NCBI GenBank assembly: GCA_963978545.1 | Contig: CAXBTE010000017.1 | Span: 1 to 64,000 of the forward strand | DNA from: Linyphia triangularis | Taxonomy: Eukaryota; Arthropoda; Arachnida; Araneae; Linyphiidae | Direction: 5' to 3' | DNA: 64,000 nucleotides | Part shown: positions 1-8,000 of the stretch, piece after piece | Layout: the number at the start of each line of letters is the position of its first letter | Numbering within the stretch: the first letter of the stretch is position 1 | Translations under genes and position numbers: made by a program | The notes under the pieces: model-generated | The model's input: the letters and a program-made list of their open reading frames with translations, nothing else | Databases searched by the model: none | What the model was told of the DNA's origin: nothing

Positions 1-666
1 CAAACACTGAAAATTTCTGAATTTTACCTACATTTTGGGCTATAAACTGAATTAAAGGGTCCTTTTTTGGGCAGATTTTAAATAAAGTGACTGCAAATCA
101 TATTTCTATTTTAAAACCAAAATCTGGAAGCATTTTGAGCCATTTTTTGGAAAAGTAATTTTTTCATAAAATTTCCTAAGGCTAACCCCTTTGAAAAATT
201 TCGAAAAATTTGAAAATTCAAAAAATTATTTTTTCAGTCACATTTGGACAGAATATAAATATAAAACATATTTCAGGTCCCCAAAAAAAATTTGGTAGCA
301 TTTGAGCCACTATTTTCAAAGTTCAAAATTTCCCTTTGAAAATACATTGATTTTACAGTTTTTGAATTTTTACTCATAGTGTATTTGGAGCACAGTATTG
401 TAACTTGGCCACATTTAAGGTCTTCTATAGGAGATTCTTAAAAACGAAAATCTTAACAACCACAAAATATTAAGGGGGTCAAAATTTGCAAAGTTGTTTT
501 TTTCAGTGGTACACATACATAATTTTTACACAGAGAGTTTTGGGAGCACAATGTTGTAACTTGGCAACATTGAAGTTCATTAATAGGAGATTCTTAAAAA
601 CGAAAATCTTAACAACCACTAAATATTAAGGGGGTCGAAAGTTGATCCCAAAAAAGGACTGCATTT

Positions 667-813
667 CAAACACTGAAAATTTCTGAATTTTACCTACATT
701 TTGGGCTATAAACTGAATTAAGGGTCCTTTATTGGGCAGATTTGAAATAAAGTGACTGCAAATCATATTTCTATTTTAAAACCAAAATCTGGAAGCATTT
801 TGAGCCATTTTTT
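667..813 (+). repeat. A monomer, segment 1: C-related arm (representative unit 667-1331)
   Basis: The first about 147 bases of each A monomer contain GAATTTTACC, GGGCTATAAA, AAGGGTCCTTT and GATTTGAAATAAA in that order. C monomers carry GAATTTTACC, GGGCTATAAA, AAGGGTCCTTT and GTTTTGATAAA in the same order and similar spacing. This shows that A and C share an ancestral piece. The end of every C block (TTTCTATTTTAAAACC, TCTGGAAGCATTTTGAG) matches the end of this arm, so C blocks rejoin A sequence here. Confidence 0.85.
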
Positions 814-899
814 GGAAAAGTGATTTTTTCATAAAATTTCCTAAGGCTAACCCCTTTGAAAAATTTCGAAAAATTTGAAAATTCAAAAAATTATTTTTT
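814..899 (+). repeat. A monomer, segment 2: single embedded B module (representative)
   Basis: The 86-bp module begins GGAAAAGTGATTTTTTCATA and ends ATTATTTTTT just before CAGTCAC. Each A monomer has exactly one copy at unit positions about 148-233. The same module is the unit of the B arrays that flank every C block. It holds closely spaced A- and T-tracts, including two AAAAATTT blocks exactly 10 bases apart. The 76-bp version found in arrays lacks one of those decamers. Confidence 0.95.
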
Positions 900-1024
900 C
901 AGTCACATTTGGACAGAATATGAATATAAAACATATTTCAGGTCCCCAAAAAAAATTTGGTAGCATTTGAGCCACTATTTTCAAAGTTCAAAATTTCCCT
1001 TTGAAAATACATTGATTTTACAGT

Positions 1025-1319
1025 TTTTGAATTTTTACTCATAGTGTATTTTGAGCACAGTATTGTAACTTGGCCACATTTAAGGTCTTCTATAGGAGAT
1101 TCTTAAAAACGAAAATCTTAACAACCACAAAATATTAAGGGGGTCAAAATTTGCAAAGTTGTTTTTTTCAGTGGTACACATACATAATTTTTACACAGAG
1201 AGTTTTGGGAGCACAATGTTGTAACTTGGCAACATTGAAGTTCATTAATAGGAGATTCTTAAAAACGAAAATCTTAACAACCACTAAATATTAAGGGGGT
1301 CGAAAGTTGATCCCAAAAA
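1025..1319 (+). repeat. A monomer, segment 4: internal direct duplication at 156-bp spacing
   Basis: In unit 667-1331, bases about 1025-1163 and 1181-1319 are two diverged copies of one sequence 156 bases apart (GAGCACAGTATTGTAACTTGG against GAGCACAATGTTGTAACTTGG, written here as 20-21-base landmarks at 1053 and 1209). Within them a 54-base box, 1092-1145 and 1248-1301, is nearly identical (one difference, CCACAAAAT against CCACTAAAT), while the flanks have diverged clearly. The box contains the inverted pair AGATT/AATCT separated by 12 bases. All full A units show both copies. Beta units carry a C-to-T change (AAAAATGAAAAT) in the second copy only. Confidence 0.85.
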
Positions 1320-2143
1320 AGGATTGCATTTCAAACACTGAAAATTTCTGAATTTTACCTACATTTTGGGCTATAAACTGAATTAAGGGTCCTTTTTTGG
1401 GCAGATTTGAAATAAAATGACTGCAAATCATATTTCTATTTTAAAACCAAAATCTGGAAGCATTTTGAGCCATTTTTTGGAAAAGTGATTTTTTCATAAA
1501 ATTTCCTAAGGCTAACCCCTTTGAAAAATTTCGAAAAATTTGAAAATTCAAAAAATTATTTTTTCAGTCACATTTGGACAGAATATAAATATAAAACATA
1601 TTTCAGGTCCCCCAAAAAAATTTGGTAGCATTTGAGCCACTATTTTCAAAGTTCAAAATTTCCCTTTGAAAATACATTGATTTTACAGTTTTTGAATTTT
1701 TACTCATAGTGTATTTGGAGCACAGTATTGTAACTTGGCCACATTTAAGGTCTTCTATAGGAGATTCTTAAAAACGAAAATCTTAACAACCACAAAATAT
1801 TAAGGGGGTCAAAATTTGCAAAGTTGTTTTTTTCAGTGGTACACATACATAATTTTTACACAGAGAGTTTTGGGAGCACAATGTTGTAACTTGGCAACAT
1901 TGAAGTTCATTAATAGGAGATTCTTAAAAACGAAAATCTTAACAACCACTAAATATTAAGGGGGTCGAAAGTTGATCCCAAAAAAGGACTGCATTTCAAA
2001 CACTGAAAATTTCTGAATTTTACCTACATTTTGGGCTATAAACTGAATTAAGGGTCCTTTATTGGGCAGATTTGAAATAAAGTGACTGCAAATCATATTT
2101 CTATTTTAAAACCAAAATCTGGAAGCATTTTGAGCCATTTTTT

Positions 2144-2640
2144 GGAAAAGTGATTTTTTCATAAAATTTCCTAAGGCTAACCCCTTTGAAAAATTTCGAA
2201 AAATTTGAAAATTCAAAAAATTATTTTTTGGAAAAGTGATTTTTTCATAAAATTTCCTAAGGCTAACCCCTTTGAAAAATTTCGAAAAATTTGAAAATTC
2301 AAAAAATTATTTTTTGGAAAAGTGATTTTTTCATAAAATTTCCTAAGGCTAACCCCCTTTGAAAAATTTGAAAATTCAAAAAATTATTTTTTGGAAAAGT
2401 GATTTTTTCATAAAATTTCCTAAGACTAACCCCTTTGAAAAATTTCGAAAAATTTGAAAATTCAAAAAATTATTTTTTGGAAAAGTGATTTTTTCATAAA
2501 ATTTCCTAAGGCTAACCCCTTTGAAAAATTTGAAAATTCAAAAAATTATTTTTTGGAAAAGTGATTTTTTCATAAAATTTCCTAAGTCTAACCCCTTTGA
2601 AAAATTTCGAAAAATTTGAAAATTCAAAAAATTATTTTTT
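2144..2640 (+). repeat. Cassette 1 left B array (6 modules)
   Basis: Modules start at 2144, 2230, 2316, 2393, 2479 and 2555, giving lengths 86, 86, 77, 86, 76 and 86. The first is the embedded B module of the preceding A unit, so the array is an expansion in place. The last module ends in TTTTTTCAG and passes straight into C. Variants such as CCTAAGACTAACC and CCTAAGTCTAACC occur in a fixed order and recur in the other left arrays. Length (497 bp) and order match cassette 4. Confidence 0.95.
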
Positions 2641-4364
2641 CAGTCAAATTTCGACAGAATATGAATATAAAACATATTTCAGGTCTTCAACTAAAATTTC
2701 CCAGCTAGTTTCAAAATTTCGTACAAAATCGTCTCCATTTCTGAGCAAACGCGTTATTTTGGATTTTTTGAATTTTAACGACAGTTTGGGCTATAAAGCG
2801 ATTTAAGGGACCTTTCTTGGATAGTTTTGATAAAAAGTAACTCTTAAGCATTCTCCTATGTTAACAGCTAAATTTGACACATTTCGGACATTTCCCAGCT
2901 AAATTCCAAAATTTCGTTCAAAACCGTCTCTATTTCTGTGCTAACGCGTTATTTTGGATTTTACTGAATTTTCCCGACAGATTGGGCTATAAATCGATTT
3001 AAGGGTCTTTTCTTGAACAGTTTTGATAAAAAGTAACTATTGAGCATTTTCAAAGCATTTCGGACATTTCCCAGCTAGTTTTAAAAATATCGTTCAAAAT
3101 CGTCTCTATTTCTGTGTTAACGCGTTATTTTGGATTTTTCTGAATTTTACCGACAGTTTAGGCTATAAATCGATTTAAGGGTCCTTTCTTGAACAGTTTT
3201 GATAAAAAGTAACTTTTAAGCATACTCTTAGGTCACAGCTAAAATTTTAAAGCATTTCGGACAATTCCCAGCTAGTTTCAGAAATTGCGTTCAAAACCGT
3301 CTCTATTTCTGTGTTAACGCGTTATTTTGGATTTTTCGGAATTCTACCAACAGTTTGGGCTATAAAGCGATTAAAGGGTCCTTTCTTGACAGTTTTGATA
3401 AAAAGTTACTTTTGAGCATTTTCAAAGCATTTCGGACAATTCCCAGCTAGTTTTAAAAATTGCTTTCAAAATCGTCTCTATTTCTGTGTTAACGCGTTAT
3501 TTTGGATTTTTCTGAATTTTACCGACAGTTTGGGCTATAAAGCGATTTAAGGGTCCTTTCTTGACAGTTTTGATAAAAAGTAACTCTTGAGCATTTTCAA
3601 AGCATTTCGGACAATTCCCAGCTAGTTTTAAAAATATCGTTCAAAATCGTCTCTATTTCTGTGTTAACGCGTTATTTTGGATTTTTCTGAATTTTACCGA
3701 CAGTTTGGGCTATAAAGCGATTTAAGGGTCCTTTCTTGACAGTTTTGATAAAAAGTAACTCTTGAGCATTTTCAAAGCATTTCGGACAATTCCCAGCTAG
3801 TTTGAAAAATATCGTTCAAAATCGTCTCTATTTCTGTGTTAACGCGTTATTTTGGATTTTTCTGAATTTTACCGACAGTTTAGGCTATACAGCGATTTAA
3901 GGGTCCTTTCTTGACAGTTTTTATAAAAAGTTACTTTTGATCATTTTCAAAGCATTTCGGACAATTCCCAGCTAGTTTTAAAAATTGCTTTCAAAATCGT
4001 CTCTATTTCTGTGTTAACGCGTTATTTTGGATTTTTCTGAATTTTACCGATAATTTGGGATATAAATCGATATAAGGGTCCTTTCTTGAACAGTTTTGAT
4101 AAAAAGTAACTTTTGAGCATACTCTAAGGTCACAGCTAAAATTTTAAAGCATTTCGGACAATTCCCAACTAGTTTCAAAAATTGCGTTCAAAAACGTCTC
4201 CATTTCTGTGTTAACGCGTTATTTTGGATTTTTCTGAATTATACCGACAGCTTGGTTTATAAAGCGATTTGAGGGTCCTTTCTTGGGCATATTTAATAAA
4301 AAGTTACTGTAAACTATATTTCTATTTTAAAACCAAAATCTGGAAGCATTTTGAGAAATTTTTT
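2641..4364 (+). repeat. C block 1: nine C monomers
   Basis: The ACGCG landmark falls at 2749, 2944, 3120, 3317, 3492, 3667, 3842, 4017 and 4214, so the spacings are 195, 176, 197, 175, 175, 175, 175 and 197. The 197-bp forms carry extra sequence containing CTTAGGTCACAGC or CTAAGGTCACAGC. The first about 50 bases of the block (CAGTCAAATTTCGACAG, ATGAATATAAAACATATTTC) match A sequence that follows the B module, and the end matches A sequence that precedes it. The block therefore replaces an A body between two B modules. Total length is 1,724 bp, the same as blocks 2, 4 and 5. Confidence 0.95.
2942..4221. repeat. Palindrome TAACGCGTTA, eight copies in C block 1
   Basis: The perfect 10-bp palindrome TAACGCGTTA is at 2942-2951, 3118-3127, 3315-3324, 3490-3499, 3665-3674, 3840-3849, 4015-4024 and 4212-4221, once per C monomer. 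The first monomer of the block has CAAACGCGTTA instead and is not palindromic. It is one of the few CpG-containing strings in the window (two CpGs) and overlaps GTTAAC and ACGCGT in most copies. The five other C blocks have it at the same place in each monomer, about 47 copies in all. Confidence 0.9.
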
Positions 4365-5076
4365 GGAAAAGTGATTTTTTCATAAAATTTCCTAAGTCTA
4401 ATCCCTTTGAAAAATTTCGAAAAATTTGAAAATTCAAAAAATTATTTTTGGAAAAGTGATTTTTTCGTAAAATTTCCTAAGGCTAACCCCCTTGAAAAAT
4501 TTGAAAATTCAAAAAATTATTTTTTGAAAAAGTGATTTTTTCGTAAAATTTCCTAAGGCTAACCCCCTTGAAAAATTTGAAAATTCAAAAATTTTTTTTT
4601 TGGAAAAGTGATTTTTTCATAAAATTTCCTAAGGCTAACCCCCTTGAAAAATTTGAAAATTCAAAAATTTTTTTTTTGGAAAAGTGATTTTTTCATAAAA
4701 TTTCCTAAGACTAACCCCTTTGAAAAATTTGAAAATTGAAAAAATTATTTTTTGGAAAAGTGATTTTTTCATAAAATTTCCTAAGGCTAACCCTTTGAAA
4801 AATTTGAAAATTCAAAAAATTATTTTTTGGAAAAGTGATTTTTTCATAAAATTTCCTAAGACTAACCCCTTTGAAAAATTTCGAAAAATTTGAAAATTCA
4901 AAAAATTATTTTTTGGAAAAGTGATTTTTTCATAAAATTTCCTAAGGCTAACCCCTTTGAAAAATTTGAAAATTCAAAAAATTATTTTTTGGAAAAGTGA
5001 TTTTTTCATAAAATTTCATAAGGCTAACCCCTTTGAAAAATTTCGAAAAATTTGAAAATTCAAAAAAATATTTTTT
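4365..5076 (+). repeat. Cassette 1 right B array (9 modules)
   Basis: Modules start at 4365, 4450, 4526, 4602, 4678, 4754, 4829, 4915 and 4991, mostly the 76-bp short form. Private marks are TCTAATCCC in the first module, TTCGTAAAATTT in the second and third, and long T runs (ten T) ending the third and fourth. The last module carries CATAAGGC and CAAAAAAATATTTTTT. The array ends at CAGTCAC, where A sequence resumes. Length 712 bp, the same as cassette 4. Confidence 0.95.
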
Positions 5077-8000
5077 CAGTCACATTTGGACAGAATATAA
5101 ATATAAAACATATTTCAGGTCCCCAAAAAAAATTTGGTAGCATTTGAGCCATTATTTTCAAAGTTCAAAATTTCCCTTTGAAAATACATTGATTGTATTT
5201 TGGAGTTTTTGAATTTTTACTCGTAGTGTATTTGGAGCACAGTATTGTAACTTGGCCACATTTAAGGTCTTCTATAGGAGATTCTTAAAAACGAAAATCT
5301 TAACAACCACAAAATATTAAGGGGGTCAAAATTTGCAAAGTTGTTTTTTTCAGTGGTACACATACATAATTTTTACACAGAGAGTTTTGGGAGCACAATG
5401 TTGTAACTTGGCAACATTGAAGTTCATTAATAGGAGATTCTTAAAAACGAAAATCTTAACAACCACTAAATATTAAGGGGGTCGAAAGTTGATCCCAAAA
5501 AAGGACTGCATTTCAAACACTGAAAATTTCTGAATTTTACCTACATTTTGGGCTATAAACTGAATTAAGGGTCCTTTATTGGGCAGATTTGAAATAAAGT
5601 GACTGCAAATCATATTTCTATTTTAAAACCAAAATCTGGAAGCATTTTGAGCCATTTTTTGGAAAAGTGATTTTTTCATAAAATTTCCTAAGGCTAACCC
5701 CTTTGAAAAATTTCGAAAAATTTGAAAATTCAAAAAATTATTTTTTCAGTCACATTTGGACAGAATATGAATATAAAACATATTTCAGGTCCACAAAAAA
5801 AATTTGGTAGCATTTGAGCCACTATTTTCAAAGTTCAAAATTTCCCTTTGAAAATACATTGATTTTACAGTTTTTGAATTTTTACTCATAGTGTATTTGG
5901 AGCACAGTATTGTAACTTGGCCACATTTAAGGTCTTCTATAGGAGATTCTTAAAAACGAAAATCTTAACAACTACAAAATATTAAGGGGGTCAAAATTTG
6001 CAAATTTGTTTTTTTCAGTGGTACACATACATAATTTTTACACAGAGAGTTTTGGGAGCACAATGTTGTGACTTGGCCACATTGAAGTTCATTAATAGGA
6101 GATTCTTAAAAATGAAAATCTTAACAACCACTAAATATTAAGGGGGTCGAAAGTTGATCCCAAAAAAGGACTGCATTTCAAACACTGAAAATTTCTGAAT
6201 TTTACCTACATTTTGGGCTATAAACTGAATTAAAGGGTCCTTTTTTGGGCAGATTTGAAATAAAGTGACTGCAAATCATATTTCTATTTTAAAACCAAAA
6301 TCTGGAAGCATTTTGAGCCATTTTTTGGAAAAGTGATTTTTTCATAAAATTTCCTAAGGCTAACCCCTTTGAAAAATTTCGAAAAATTTGAAAATTCAAA
6401 AAATTATTTTTTCAGTCACATTTGGACAGAATATAAATATAAAACATATTTCAGGTCCCCAAAAAAAATTTGGTAGCATTTGAGCCACTATTTTCAAAGT
6501 TCAAAATTTCCCTTTGAAAATACATTGATTTTACAGTTTTTGAATTTTTACTCATAGTGTATTTGGAGCACAGTATTGTAACTTGGCCACATTTAAGGTC
6601 TTCTATAGGAGATTCTTAAAAACGAAAATCTTAACAACCACAAAATATTAAGGGGGTCAAAATTTGCAAAGTTGTTTTTTTCAGTGGTACACATACATAA
6701 TTTTTACACAGAGAGTTTTGGGAGCACAATGTTGTAACTTGGCAACATTGAAGTTCATTAATAGGAGATTCTTAAAAACGAAAATCTTAACAACCACTAA
6801 ATATTAAGGGGGTCGAAAGTTGATCCCAAAAAAGGACTGCATTTCAAACACTGAAAATTTCTGAATTTTACCTACATTTTGGGCTATAAACTGAATTAAG
6901 GGTCCTTTATTGGGCAGATTTGAAATAAAGTGACTTCAAATCATATTTCTATTTTAAAACCAAAATCTGGAAGCATTTTGAGCCATTTTTTGGAAAAGTG
7001 ATTTTTTCATAAAATTTCCTAAGGCTAACCCCTTTGAAAAATTTCGAAAAATTTGAAAATTCAAAAAATTATTTTTTCAGTCACATTTGGACAGAATATG
7101 AATATAAAACATATTTCAGGTCCCCAAAAAAAATTTGGTAGCATTTGAGCCACTATTTTCAAAGTTCAAAATTTCCCTTTGAAAATACATTGATTTTACA
7201 GTTTTTGAATTTTTACTCATAGTGTATTTTGAGCACAGTATTGTAACTTGGCCACATTTAAGGTCTTCTATAGGAGATTCTTAAAAACGAAAATCTTAAC
7301 AACCACAAAATATTAAGGGGGTCAAAATTTGCAAAGTTGTTTTTTTCAGTGGTACACATACATAATTTTTACACAGAGAGTTTTGGGAGCACAATGTTGT
7401 AACTTGGCAACATTGAAGTTCATTAATAGGAGATTCTTAAAAACGAAAATCTTAACAACCACTAAATATTAAGGGGGTCGAAAGTTGATCCCAAAAAAGG
7501 ATTGCATTTCAAACACTGAAAATTTCTGAATTTTACCTACATTTTGGGCTATAAACTGAATTAAGGGTCCTTTTTTGGGCAGATTTGAAATAAAATGACT
7601 GCAAATCATATTTCTATTTTAAAACCAAAATCTGGAAGCATTTTGAGCCATTTTTTGGAAAAGTGATTTTTTCATAAAATTTCCTAAGGCTAACCCCTTT
7701 GAAAAATTTCGAAAAATTTGAAAATTCAAAAAATTATTTTTTCAGTCACATTTGGACAGAATATAAATATAAAACATATTTCAGGTCCCCCAAAAAAATT
7801 TGGTAGCATTTGAGCCACTATTTTCAAAGTTCAAAATTTCCCTTTGAAAATACATTGATTTTACAGTTTTTGAATTTTTACTCATAGTGTATTTGGAGCA
7901 CAGTATTGTAACTTGGCCACATTTAAGGTCTTCTATAGGAGATTCTTAAAAACGAAAATCTTAACAACCACAAAATATTAAGGGGGTCAAAATTTGCAAA

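Larger units (their letters stand above)
1..2143 (+). repeat. A-run 0: three complete 665/666-bp A monomers plus a partial one
   Basis: Units start at 1, 667, 1332 and 1997; the last is cut at 2143, where its B module begins the first cassette. Unit 1 is alpha type (ATTAAAGGG, 666 bp), unit 667 has TTTATTGGG and a GTATTTTGAGCAC variant, and unit 1332 is gamma type (preceded by GGATTGC, with AAATAAAATGAC). The same gamma unit, then a TTTATTGGG unit entering a cassette, recurs before cassettes 2, 4 and 5, so this order was copied together with the cassette. Confidence 0.95.

Noticed and set aside
740..760. AATAAA polyadenylation signals in each A monomer
   Set aside because: AATAAA is common in sequence of this composition, and there is no gene upstream for it to serve.
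755..765. Octamer-like CTGCAAATCAT in each A monomer
   Set aside because: It has seven of eight bases of the ATGCAAAT octamer. In AT-rich DNA this is expected by chance and nothing around it suggests a promoter.
2172..2186. Telomere-like CTAACCCC in B modules and single TTAGGC in C monomers
   Set aside because: Each occurs as one partial unit per repeat with no tandem telomeric run, so it is chance similarity.
2144..2640. B arrays as a CRISPR array
   Set aside because: The modules are contiguous with no variable spacers between repeats, have no cas genes nearby and are embedded in a eukaryote-like satellite.
2597..2806. A 69-codon open frame repeated at 2597, 11493, 30151, 38091 and 49274, and a 60-codon version at 24746
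   Set aside because: It begins at TTG, not ATG, inside a B module, is low-complexity (Lys, Asn, Phe, Ser) and is repeated only because the C block is repeated. One copy is shifted by an extra T with no sign of compensation. It is not a gene.
2641..4364. CENP-B-box-like string TTTCGGACAATTCCC in C monomers
   Set aside because: It matches TTCG, the central A and one C of the box but lacks the required GGG. The organism is probably not one that uses CENP-B, so a partial match is not meaningful.
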